From Flavobacterium commune (GTDB lineage Bacteria > Bacteroidota > Bacteroidia > Flavobacteriales > Flavobacteriaceae), in the NCBI RefSeq assembly GCF_001857965.1, contig NZ_CP017774.1, forward strand, positions 2,170,001-2,234,000: DNA of 64,000 bases, given 5' to 3'. Below the pieces are notes generated by a model. The model had not been told where the DNA came from. It saw nothing but the letters and a program-made list of their open reading frames with translations, and made no database searches. Shown piece by piece: positions 22,182 to 28,596 of this stretch. Numbering within the stretch: position 1 is the stretch's first letter; each line of letters begins with the position of its first letter. The translations under genes and the position numbers were made by a program.

Positions 22182-23927
22182 TTAACATTCGTGTTTAGTG
22201 ACTGAAACTTTCAATAGCGTATCAGACAATTTTTGTAAATAATTAGATGGTAAATTGGTGTTTACGTAGTCGATTAATTCGTTTAATTCGATTCGGTTTT
22301 TGAAAAACTGGTTAATTTTTATGTCGAATTTTTTCGAATGATTGATGTTTTGTTTTCTAATTGTAGATTTTTTAGTGACTGATTGGGCTAATTTTGGCTT
22401 GTTTTCGATGTATTTTAGGTGGTTTTTCCACGCTTTTTTAGTGTATTCGAAGCCAATTTCCTGTTTTTCGGTACGGCTAAAGTCAAAGTAATCAGACGGA
22501 AACAAAGGATTAATTTTAGTTTTTAAGAACCATTTGTGCGCATTATTCACACGCCAAATCATTTCGTCCAGTTTGTCAACCATTAATTGTTTGTTGAATA
22601 AGAAAGGTTCGCCACCGTTATTGACAATAAATTGCTTTTCGGCATAGGCATTAATCGCTTTTTTCCAGCAACCTATGTACACACGTTTACCGCGATAGAG
22701 TTTAGAAGCATTTTTGAAAAATTCCTGTAGAATAAATGTTTTAAAATCGGCACGGCTCATAGTTCCGTACATGGATTCCTGATACAAATATCTCTTATCT
22801 ACTCTTTTATGATTATGAAATGCGCCGCTTGCCAGCTTTTCGGCAAAATCCTGATCGTTCAGGATGGCAGCTTCCATCTTTTCGGATAAAGTTTTTGAAA
22901 CTTTAACATTTTCGCCGCCCCCCCCTTGTTTGGATTTCTCATCTTGCTCAGGGATGTTCTTGTAAAAAACAAATGAAAAACCAGCCGTAGGCGTTCCTTT
23001 CTCAAGAAAATCGGCTTGACCGTTTTCTATTTTCTTAATATTACTTTTAAAAGCTCTTGTAACCTCATTATTATCTGTAAGTTTCTTATTCGTTCGGGAG
23101 GTAAACGCCTGATTTTCAGTATCGGTTAATTTTTGGGTTTTGGCATCAAAAACCACTAAAATTTGGCTTGAAATATTCATTTTAAGCCCTGTTTTATGAC
23201 CTCTAAAAAGATAGTCAACAAATACCCCAGCTTCTTCTAATCGTTCTCTGTGTGCTCTTACAGTGGTGTTGGTTACATTGATTGAAAATGCACCGTTACG
23301 CTTTAAATTGGTAACGTGGTGGGCGTTAATCTCCAATTGACGTACTGGCGAAGCTTCCGAAATGCCTAACTTGATGTATTCGGTAGTAGTTTTTTGAAGT
23401 TGTAACGAATACAGATAAACGATTTGTTGAAATACAATTTCGCTGGCGTATTTTACGGTATGGAATTTCTTTTTTTCGATAATCATTCCACGATCAGTAT
23501 TAAATTCTTCTACCAGTAAATTGTATTCTTTGGTTTTGGCGTTGCGATGTTGTTTTAAAAACAATCCGGAGAATGTTTTTTGAACCTCATTAAGTGTGTT
23601 TTGGCTGGTGAAAGTGCGAACGGCTGCATTGTACTTTTCGGTTTCTTCGTTTAATGCTTTAATCATAGTGTTATAGTGCGCAATGTATAATCGGTAATTA
23701 TCCATTGTGGCTGCAAACGCTGTGGTATCAATAAACGGATGCACGGCTGTAACTGGTGTACAGTTTTCTATCAGTTCGGGAAAAGTGAGTTTTTCCAAAC
23801 GTGTAGCGGGCTTGTTTTTTGGTTTTGCTGTTGGTTTCACGCTAACGGGAGTGTTAGCGTGATTGCCAAATATATTGCCTGAAAACAGCGAGCCTAAAGA
23901 CTGGGCTTGGTGGGTGCGTTTTTGCAT
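22182..23927 (-). CDS. Large winged-helix protein, possible replication initiator, 581 aa
   Basis: The N-terminus is basic and Pro-rich. Around residues 205-245, HVTNLKRNGAFSINVTNTTV followed by RAHRERLEEAGVFVDYL looks like a helix-turn-helix with wing. A Gln/Gly-rich break (KQGGGGENVK) separates a C-terminal half with many aromatic and basic residues. It is the largest gene of the early operon. Bacteroidota plasmids and phages often have an initiator of this size and layout, but no catalytic or ATPase motif is visible, so the replication role is inference. Confidence 0.55.
   Translation of the reverse strand: MQKRTHQAQSLGSLFSGNIFGNHANTPVSVKPTAKPKNKPATRLEKLTFPELIENCTPVTAVHPFIDTTAFAATMDNYRLYIAHYNTMIKALNEETEKYNAAVRTFTSQNTLNEVQKTFSGLFLKQHRNAKTKEYNLLVEEFNTDRGMIIEKKKFHTVKYASEIVFQQIVYLYSLQLQKTTTEYIKLGISEASPVRQLEINAHHVTNLKRNGAFSINVTNTTVRAHRERLEEAGVFVDYLFRGHKTGLKMNISSQILVVFDAKTQKLTDTENQAFTSRTNKKLTDNNEVTRAFKSNIKKIENGQADFLEKGTPTAGFSFVFYKNIPEQDEKSKQGGGGENVKVSKTLSEKMEAAILNDQDFAEKLASGAFHNHKRVDKRYLYQESMYGTMSRADFKTFILQEFFKNASKLYRGKRVYIGCWKKAINAYAEKQFIVNNGGEPFLFNKQLMVDKLDEMIWRVNNAHKWFLKTKINPLFPSDYFDFSRTEKQEIGFEYTKKAWKNHLKYIENKPKLAQSVTKKSTIRKQNINHSKKFDIKINQFFKNRIELNELIDYVNTNLPSNYLQKLSDTLLKVSVTKHEC
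23838..23861. repeat. Perfect 9-bp inverted repeat within the winged-helix gene
   Basis: CACGCTAAC / GTTAGCGTG with a 6-base spacer lies in the first 90 bases of the 581-aa gene. It may be a self-binding site (initiator or operator). The half-site TTAGCG also occurs in the ACGT cluster at 20.37 kb. Confidence 0.5.
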
Positions 23928-23937
23928 GGTGGTCGGT

Positions 23938-23949
23938 GGTTTAATGGTG
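23938..23949 (-). promoter_or_regulatory. CACCATTAAACC leader motif, copy 8
   Basis: Exact minus-strand copy, 10 bases before the ATG of the winged-helix gene at 23927. Confidence 0.8.
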
Positions 23950-23964
23950 GTGGGTGTGGGTTTG

Positions 23965-24657
23965 CTAATCTCTATCCCAATAATTGTTTATTTCTTGGTC
24001 GTAATTGGTGATTTTGACCTGTGCAGAATAAAGCCTGAATATTTTAGCCTCAATACCTCTCATTGCAACTAGTTTTGACGGGGTAATTTCTTCTTGCTTT
24101 TCTCCAAAATATTTTTCTTTTGTTTTTAAAGAAAAAATTTGACCGTCTCTACTGTCTCTAGTAGAAATAATGAATTTGATGCTGCATTTATTTTCTTCTT
24201 TATCAGGTTCAATGTCTGCATAGATTTCACACCAATTGTGTTCTGTTCTTTCTTTTACGATGAATGTTATTTCTCCTGAATAGTCACTGCTATTTTCTTC
24301 TTGCGAAGCTTCAATGAACATATTTGCAATTCCCTGAAGTGTGATTTCTTTTTGTTTTACAAATCCAATTATGTCCTGAGTCATGTCTAAAATTGGCTGC
24401 AAGTTGACTTGTTCGAGAAGATTGTCATTTATAACTTTAGCAATCAGAGCGTTGTAGTCTATTAAATCAAATTCTTGAAGATTTACATTTATTGATTCTT
24501 CAATTTTTTTCTTTATTTTGTCTTTTGTATCGCCCCATCTAAAAATATTACTTACGATATTTTCTACCATTTCGGTAGCTTGTGCCTCAATCATTTCAGG
24601 CATTTTTTCGGATACTACTTTTGCAATAGCTATTTGTGTTTCTTTATTGAAATCCAT
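23965..24657 (-). CDS. Hypothetical protein, 230 aa
   Basis: An N-terminal helical half (MDFNKETQIAIAKVVSEKMP...) is followed by a beta-type half (EITFIVKERTEHNWCEIYAD, NKCSIKFIISTRDSRDG). Acidic overall. No motif or family recognised. Early-operon position suggests a host-takeover or DNA-associated function. Confidence 0.65.
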   Translation of the reverse strand: MDFNKETQIAIAKVVSEKMPEMIEAQATEMVENIVSNIFRWGDTKDKIKKKIEESINVNLQEFDLIDYNALIAKVINDNLLEQVNLQPILDMTQDIIGFVKQKEITLQGIANMFIEASQEENSSDYSGEITFIVKERTEHNWCEIYADIEPDKEENKCSIKFIISTRDSRDGQIFSLKTKEKYFGEKQEEITPSKLVAMRGIEAKIFRLYSAQVKITNYDQEINNYWDRD

Positions 24658-24661
24658 GTTT

Positions 24662-25057
24662 TTAAAAATTAGAGTAGGTTGTTTTTTCTTGTAGCGGAAG
24701 CGAATAAAATACCTTTTCAGGGACAGTAATTTTTAGTTTATTGTCCAAAAGCAGTTCTAAGCGTTCTTTGTTGTGGTGCATTTTAACCAAATGTTTTTCC
24801 ACCGGAACTGCATCTTTAATGAGTTCGAAAAGGTGTTTTTCTTTAGTGTACAATTTGGTTTTCCAGTTTTCATAAGCTACAAAATCACTTAATAGCCTGC
24901 GTTCGCCGTATGAAAGTCGTTTGTTTTCGTACATAAGCCTTTCAACAGTATGCGTGTTGATTGCTTTAGACAAATTTGCGGGAATGGTTTTGACGTGTTT
25001 TTCGTCAATTAATAATCGGATTCCACGCGATTTGTTACGCACTAAACTGTAATTCAT
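24662..25057 (-). CDS. Hypothetical protein, 131 aa
   Basis: Basic protein with a probable DNA-binding surface (RNKSRGIRLLIDEKHVKTIP, YENKRLSYGERRLLSDFVAY). It shares one base with the upstream gene's stop. No family recognised. Confidence 0.6.
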   Translation of the reverse strand: MNYSLVRNKSRGIRLLIDEKHVKTIPANLSKAINTHTVERLMYENKRLSYGERRLLSDFVAYENWKTKLYTKEKHLFELIKDAVPVEKHLVKMHHNKERLELLLDNKLKITVPEKVFYSLPLQEKTTYSNF

Positions 25058-25329
25058 TAGTTGTAAACTAGACGGTGAATGGATTCGGACACAAGCTGGT
25101 CTTGTAGCTCCATTTCTTTAAGTTCCTGAGCTACTTTCAGATTGATGCTGATTTTTCCGCAAATACCCATTACTTTTTCGGGATCAAGATTAAAAGATTC
25201 GATTTTGTCGCCAATAATCACGATAGATTTTTCGGCTTTGATAAGGTTATAAGCTACTCTAAGCTTATTGAAGAAGTTTTGTATAGGTGTTTTGTCAAAC
25301 TCCTGTACGGTGATTTTTGAATTTTGCAT
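25057..25329 (-). CDS. Hypothetical protein, 90 aa
   Basis: Soluble alpha/beta protein (MQNSKITVQEFDKTPIQNFF...) with a central IVIIGDKIESFNLDPEKVMG. Its start follows a leader motif copy by 8 bases. No family recognised. Confidence 0.6.
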   Translation of the reverse strand: MQNSKITVQEFDKTPIQNFFNKLRVAYNLIKAEKSIVIIGDKIESFNLDPEKVMGICGKISINLKVAQELKEMELQDQLVSESIHRLVYN

Positions 25330-25337
25330 AATTCGGT

Positions 25338-25349
25338 GGTTTAATGGTG
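25338..25349 (-). promoter_or_regulatory. CACCATTAAACC leader motif, copy 9
   Basis: Exact minus-strand copy, 8 bases before the ATG at 25329. Confidence 0.8.
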
Positions 25350-25571
25350 TTATTTAATCGATTTACTTTCTAATACATATTCTTGTTTTGATAGTTTTTC
25401 AATTTCTTTTCGTTTGAGTTTGTTTAGGTAAATCTCAACTTCAAACGGTGTGGGTTCTTTGTAATTGTTTACTGGTTTAGCCTCCAGTTCGTCAAGTTTT
25501 TGAATTTCGTTCAGGCACTCCGTGGCGGTTTTGTATAGGTCTATTTTTTTAAGGATGTTGGCTATATCCAT
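25350..25571 (-). CDS. Hypothetical protein, 73 aa
   Basis: The ATG at 25571 (MDIANILKKIDLYKTATECL) is chosen because a leader motif lies 8 bases upstream; an in-frame extension to 25640 would read through that motif. Helical and charged. Its stop touches leader copy 9. No family recognised. Confidence 0.6.
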   Translation of the reverse strand: MDIANILKKIDLYKTATECLNEIQKLDELEAKPVNNYKEPTPFEVEIYLNKLKRKEIEKLSKQEYVLESKSIK

Positions 25572-25579
25572 GGTGGTTT

Positions 25580-25591
25580 GGTTTAATGGTG
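25580..25591 (-). promoter_or_regulatory. CACCATTAAACC leader motif, copy 10
   Basis: Exact minus-strand copy, 8 bases before the ATG at 25571; it decides that start. Confidence 0.8.
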
Positions 25592-25698
25592 TGAAAAAAA
25601 TGCAAAGGACTTGGTATGCGTTGATTCGGTAGATAATCATTTACTAATCGGGGTAAGAACGTAGTTGCCTTTGCATTGGTTTTTGTAACCTTTCAGTA

Positions 25699-25727
25699 CC
25701 GCCACTAAGCTATCACGCTAGCAGCGG
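25699..25727 (-). other. RNA hairpin in a non-coding gap
   Basis: As minus-strand RNA this forms a 9-bp stem CCGCUGCUA/UAGUGGCGG with an 11-base loop; two of the pairs are G-U wobbles that would be mismatches in the opposite transcript. It lies in a 150-base gap without a plausible gene in the early operon. It may be a structured leader or processing site. Confidence 0.4.
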
Positions 25728-25740
25728 AACATCGAGGGAA

Positions 25741-25962
25741 TTATGCACGTTTATTTTGCGCAGGGATGCTGTTTTTAGCTCTAATAATGTTCATGCACTC
25801 TTCGAGTGATGGTATATAAGACTTTGGTTTTATTTTTTTTGGCTTCGTTTTTGCAACTACAGGTTTTTGTAGTTTTTCCAGTCCGTCCATAAAGGCAGCC
25901 ATATCCTCCGGAGAGAACGTTGCTACGATATTTAAGACTGAATTTGCAATTATTGAAGACAT
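25741..25962 (-). CDS. Hypothetical protein, 73 aa
   Basis: A hydrophobic helical N-terminus (MSSIIANSVLNIVATFSPED), a Lys/Pro linker and a short C-terminal helix PSLEECMNIIRAKNS. No family recognised. Its start has no leader motif nearby; copy 11 is 58 bases upstream. Confidence 0.55.
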   Translation of the reverse strand: MSSIIANSVLNIVATFSPEDMAAFMDGLEKLQKPVVAKTKPKKIKPKSYIPSLEECMNIIRAKNSIPAQNKRA

Positions 25963-26001
25963 ATCTGTATCTTTGTATTAGCTGGGGTGGTACCTGGCAA
26001 A

Positions 26002-26187
26002 TTATGCCAAACTTCGGTTTGGTTTAATGGTGTGAAAAGGGGCGTGGTTGCCCCTTTTCTTTTTTTCTAGGGTTTTATCTTTCCACTCTTTCCACTTCAT
26101 TTCGACTATAAAAAATACTGCTATTAAAAACGCTGATACTAAAACAGTTACCATAATTGTATCAAAATTCTTTATAAAAAAATCCAT
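26002..26187 (-). CDS. Small single-span membrane protein, 61 aa
   Basis: Starts MDFFIKNFDTIMVTVLVSAF and has one span (about residues 10-28) followed by a charged tail. Its last codons run through a GC-rich hairpin and leader copy 11, so the true C-terminus could differ. No family recognised. Confidence 0.5.
   Translation of the reverse strand: MDFFIKNFDTIMVTVLVSAFLIAVFFIVEMKWKEWKDKTLEKKKRGNHAPFHTIKPNRSLA
26021..26032 (-). promoter_or_regulatory. CACCATTAAACC motif, copy 11, not at a start codon
   Basis: Exact minus-strand copy, here inside the 3' end of the 61-aa reading frame and directly after a hairpin. Together with copy 5 it shows that the motif can also follow a hairpin or gene end. 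Confidence 0.75.
26034..26059. terminator. GC-rich hairpin with plus-strand T-tract
   Basis: Perfect 10-bp stem GAAAAGGGGC/GCCCCTTTTC with loop GTGGTT. The T-run follows only on the plus strand, although no plus-strand gene precedes it, so on the minus strand it may act as an RNA structure beside leader copy 11. Confidence 0.55.
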
Positions 26188-26200
26188 AATTGGCACGGTT

Positions 26201-26413
26201 TTAAGTGTTGTTTTTCTTGTTAATTGCTTTTTGATAATTTGAATTTGATAAAATCTGTTTTATTGTTCCCGGGGACAATCCCTCGTGTTCGTTTTGCAGA
26301 ATTTTTAAACATTCATCACGGGTTAGTTTTTTGGGTTCTTTTTGAGAACGCAATTGCTTATAACGTGCTTGCATGGTTTCTTTTCTTTTTGCATAAAAGT
26401 CTTGACGTTCCAT
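26201..26413 (-). CDS. Small basic protein, first gene of early operon, 70 aa
   Basis: MERQDFYAKRKETMQARYKQ is a strongly basic helix, followed by LTRDECLKILQNEHEGLSPG, which could be a helix-turn-helix. It is divergent from the XRE repressor gene, the position of a Cro- or antirepressor-type regulator, but the sequence does not place it in a family. Confidence 0.6.
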   Translation of the reverse strand: MERQDFYAKRKETMQARYKQLRSQKEPKKLTRDECLKILQNEHEGLSPGTIKQILSNSNYQKAINKKNNT

Positions 26414-26476
26414 TTTGTTGTTTTTTAAATTCGTTTTGTGTAATTTTCTTGAACAAACTTACTACAAAAAAATGAA

Positions 26477-26508
26477 TTTCAATGAAAAAAAATGAATTTT
26501 CAATGAAA
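26477..26508. promoter_or_regulatory. Repressor operators, two palindromes 21 bp apart
   Basis: TTTCAATGAAA occurs at 26477-26487 and 26498-26508, each a perfect palindrome around a central A, exactly 21 bp (two helical turns) apart. Half-sites TTTCAAT follow at 26523 and 26538. They lie in the 150-base gap between the divergent early operon and the XRE gene. Confidence 0.7.
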
Positions 26509-26565
26509 TAAAATGAATTAATTTTCAATCGCTTGGTTTTCAATGGTTTGCAAAACAATAATTTT

Positions 26566-26955
26566 ATGATTAAAAACTATATTCCTGAAAATATTTTGTT
26601 TCTCGTAAAAAAAATGAATCTTTCCCAAGATGATTTTGGAGCGACTTTTGAAATTGGAAGAGGATTAATAAGCAATTATATTAATGGAAAGGCTTTGCCT
26701 AAAATTGAAGCTATTCAAAAAATCTGTTTACATTTTGAAATTTTAATTGATGATTTCATAAATACTGATTTATCGGAAGCAAAACCTTATGGTATTCAAG
26801 GAGGTAAATTGTTAACTTCGAATGAAAAAAATCCAGAACCTTATGTAATAAGTCCTAAATATGTAGAATTGCTTGAAAAAGCAGTTGAGGATAAAGATAA
26901 AATCATTAAGTCTCTTGAAGAAAAATTAGGAATCGATAAAAGCAAAACTGCATAA
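26566..26955 (+). CDS. XRE-family repressor, 129 aa
   Basis: The start MIKNYIPENILFLVKKMNLS leads into a helix-turn-helix (SQDDFGATFEIGRGLISNYI, residues about 20-40) of the lambda-repressor fold. The C-terminus is a coiled helix (VEDKDKIIKSLEEKLG) likely used for dimerisation. No LexA-type self-cleavage domain is present, so induction must use another route. It faces the early operon across paired palindromic operators and is the probable lysogeny repressor. Confidence 0.85.
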   Translation: MIKNYIPENILFLVKKMNLSQDDFGATFEIGRGLISNYINGKALPKIEAIQKICLHFEILIDDFINTDLSEAKPYGIQGGKLLTSNEKNPEPYVISPKYVELLEKAVEDKDKIIKSLEEKLGIDKSKTA

Positions 26956-27034
26956 TCGCCCCGGATTGATGCAGATAGCCTACAAAAAAAAACAGGATTT
27001 TTAAATTTGAACGAAAATATTGCCTAATGGTTTT

Positions 27035-27063
27035 TTGAAAATAACGGCAAAAGTGTATTTTCG
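27035..27063 (+). promoter_or_regulatory. Promoter of the inner Bor-like gene
   Basis: TTG at 27035-27037 and TATTTTCG at 27056-27063, with 18-bp spacing. The -7 region and the bases after it resemble the promoter of the outer copy at 28.19 kb. Confidence 0.6.
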
Positions 27064-27096
27064 TACTAATTATAAACAATTAATAAATCTTATAAA

Positions 27097-27390
27097 ATGA
27101 AAAAAATGTTTACACGTTTTGCAGTTGCTTTTGGTGCTGCTGTTATGTTGACTTCTTGCTATTCTTACACTAGTGTTGTAGGTACAGGAGCAAAAGGAAA
27201 CAGTCAAACTACAAAATGGAATCATTATTTAATTGGTGGTCTTGCACCGGTTGGCGTTTCAGATTCTAAAGCTATGGCATCAGGAGCAGAGGACTATACT
27301 GTACACACAAGACAAACATTTGTAAACGGTTTGGTTTCGTGGATCACTTTTGGGCTTTATGCTCCATCAACGACAACGGTTACAAAGTAA
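27097..27390 (+). CDS. Bor-family lipoprotein, inner copy, 97 aa
   Basis: The signal peptide MKKMFTRFAVAFGAAVMLTS ends at a lipobox Cys (TSCYSYT). The mature part WNHYLIGGLAPVGVSDSKAM and AEDYTVHTRQTFVNGLVSWI then TFGLYAP follow the phage lambda Bor pattern (HHFFVSGI..., GAEN...QQTFVNALLGFITLGIYTP). Lambda Bor is expressed by lysogens and affects serum resistance in E. coli. It lies inside the element next to the right attachment scar, a typical place for lysogenic conversion genes. A closely similar gene lies just outside. Confidence 0.85.
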   Translation: MKKMFTRFAVAFGAAVMLTSCYSYTSVVGTGAKGNSQTTKWNHYLIGGLAPVGVSDSKAMASGAEDYTVHTRQTFVNGLVSWITFGLYAPSTTTVTK

Positions 27391-27397
27391 TAAATTT

Positions 27398-27426
27398 AAA
27401 AGCTTGTTTCCGGACAAGCTTTTTTT
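27398..27426 (+). terminator. Terminator of the inner Bor-like gene
   Basis: Perfect 10-bp stem AAAAGCTTGT/ACAAGCTTTT with loop TTCCGG and a T-run. Confidence 0.8.
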
Positions 27427-27440
27427 AAGATTTATAAGAT

Positions 27441-27869
27441 ATGAAAAAAATAATTTTATTAGGTTTATTATTAGTTGGTTTTGGTTGTTTTGCGCAAAAT
27501 GAAACAACTGAAAAAGAGTATAATTACTTAACCAAAGGTTTGAAGATTCAAAAAGAAAGCGGTTTAGATGTTATTGCTGGATATGAGTTTAAGAATGAAG
27601 AAATGTTATTTATTGATAAAGGATTTGCTTTTACATTTTCTGATTTTATTGAAAAATCTACTGGTAATTTAAAAGGTGTTTCAGTTGTAATAAGTTCGCA
27701 AATTAGTGGTAACACTTATTACGTTTGTATTCCTGTAAACAAATCAGCATATAATTATGTTTATGAAAAAGTAATTGATTCATTTACAATTGATTTGGCA
27801 AAGGCTTACGCTAAAGCACTTTCAATTCGTTATGCAAAAATAGATCAGCAAATAGTTGATAAAATATAA
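27441..27869 (+). CDS. Secreted hypothetical protein, 142 aa
   Basis: A signal peptide (MKKIILLGLLLVGFGCFAQ) cleaves after AQ or, less likely, uses the GCF cysteine as a lipid site. The mature part is a small alpha/beta protein with no recognised family. It is the last gene of the element, co-oriented with the Bor-like gene, and may be a second conversion gene. Confidence 0.6.
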   Translation: MKKIILLGLLLVGFGCFAQNETTEKEYNYLTKGLKIQKESGLDVIAGYEFKNEEMLFIDKGFAFTFSDFIEKSTGNLKGVSVVISSQISGNTYYVCIPVNKSAYNYVYEKVIDSFTIDLAKAYAKALSIRYAKIDQQIVDKI

Positions 27870-27947
27870 TAAAAAATTAATAATTTGCCGAACCCACAAA
27901 CGAGCCTGTTGGTTTGGTTTTCTTGAAATTTTGATAAATGTAAAGGG

Positions 27948-27975
27948 TTGAAAAACAATTGTTTGTGTTTTTCAA
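27948..27975. repeat. Perfect inverted repeat near the attachment site
   Basis: TTGAAAAACA and TGTTTTTCAA flank an 8-base spacer, 27 bases from the tRNA fragment. It could be an integrase or excisionase arm site, or a terminator of the 142-aa gene. Positions 27870-28001 otherwise hold no gene. Confidence 0.5.
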
Positions 27976-28001
27976 ATTGTACAAAACAGGAGTCGGCAAA
28001 A

Positions 28002-28055
28002 CTTAAAATCCAGTGAACAGCAATGTTCGTGCGGGTTCAAGTCCCGCTCTGAGTA
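28002..28055 (+). other. tRNA-Leu(TAA) 3' fragment, probable attR
   Basis: The sequence reads anticodon loop CTTAAAA, anticodon 3' stem TCCAG, long variable arm GAACA-GCAA-TGTTC, T-arm GCGGG-TTCAAGT-CCCGC and acceptor strand TCTGAGT plus A. The 5' half (acceptor, D-arm, CTGGA stem) is absent: the bases before the loop do not pair. This is a tRNA-Leu(TAA) cut in the anticodon loop, the usual footprint of integration. It is followed by a strong terminator, as a tRNA gene would be. Confidence 0.85.
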
Positions 28056-28060
28056 CAAAG

Positions 28061-28087
28061 AAACCCCTTATTTTTAAGGGGTTTTTT
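28061..28087 (+). terminator. Terminator behind the tRNA fragment
   Basis: Perfect stem AAACCCCTTA/TAAGGGGTTT with a 4-base T loop and T-run; it probably terminated the original tRNA-Leu transcript. Confidence 0.85.
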
Positions 28088-28168
28088 GTTTTAGATTAGT
28101 TTTTCGTGGGTCTGAGATGGTTTGAGGTTTTTTTTGTAGTATTTTCTGTGAAAAAAAATAAATTTGAA

Positions 28169-28199
28169 TTGTGTTTTATTTGTTTTTTATGTATTTTCG
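28169..28199 (+). promoter_or_regulatory. Promoter of the outer Bor-like gene
   Basis: TTG at 28169-28171 and TATTTTCG at 28192-28199 with 20-bp spacing; the GTATTTTCG box is identical to that of the inner copy. Confidence 0.6.
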
Positions 28200-28232
28200 T
28201 GTTAATTACAAATCATAAAAAATTATAAAAAA

Positions 28233-28526
28233 ATGAAAAAAATGTTTACACGTTTGGCGGTAGCTTGTGGAGCTGCAATTATGTTGACTTCTTGTTATTC
28301 ATACACTAGTGTAGTGGGTAATGGTGGTACGGGTAACTCAAAAGTTACTAAATGGAACCATTATGTAATTGGGGGTCTTGCGCCAGTAGGTGTTTCGGAT
28401 TCTAAAGCTATGGCGGCAGGAGCAAATGATTATACTGTATTTACTAGACATTCATTTGTGAATATGCTTGTAGGTGGCTTGACATTTGGTATTTATTCGC
28501 CAACAACAACGACTGTTACGAAATAA
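28233..28526 (+). CDS. Bor-family lipoprotein, outer copy, 97 aa
   Basis: Same length and layout as the inner copy: signal peptide MKKMFTRLAVACGAAIMLTS, lipobox Cys, then WNHYVIGGLAPVGVSDSKAM and TRHSFVNMLVGGLTFGIYSP. The two proteins agree at roughly three quarters of their positions by eye. This one lies outside the tRNA scar, so it is either the chromosomal parent of the phage copy or the relic of an earlier element at the same tRNA. Confidence 0.85.
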   Translation: MKKMFTRLAVACGAAIMLTSCYSYTSVVGNGGTGNSKVTKWNHYVIGGLAPVGVSDSKAMAAGANDYTVFTRHSFVNMLVGGLTFGIYSPTTTTVTK

Positions 28527-28550
28527 AAAAAATAGATTTGTTTAAGTGGA

Positions 28551-28578
28551 AAGGTTGTTCTGTGAACGACCTTTTTTT
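28551..28578 (+). terminator. Terminator of the outer Bor-like gene
   Basis: Stem AAGGTTGTTC/GAACGACCTT (one G-U pair) with loop TGT and a T-run. Confidence 0.75.
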
Positions 28579-28596
28579 ATTAAGGGAGAAATAGAA

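Larger units (their letters stand above)
1..28056. mobile_element. Integrated virus-like element (prophage), left end outside window
   Basis: The block is bounded by a tyrosine integrase at the left and a tRNA-Leu(TAA) 3' fragment at 28002-28055 on the right. It contains two long minus-strand operons of small phage-type genes, a muralytic enzyme, a single-gene spanin, a holin-like protein, a fibre-like protein and an XRE repressor with operators. Genes to the right of the tRNA fragment are typical housekeeping genes. No terminase, portal, tail tape measure or sheath protein is recognisable, so a tailless virion is possible. The left attachment site and the 5' part of the integrase lie before position 1. 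Confidence 0.85.

Noticed and set aside
28002..28055. Complete tRNA gene
   Set aside because: The bases before the anticodon loop cannot form the 5' anticodon stem, D-arm or acceptor strand, so only the 3' half is present.
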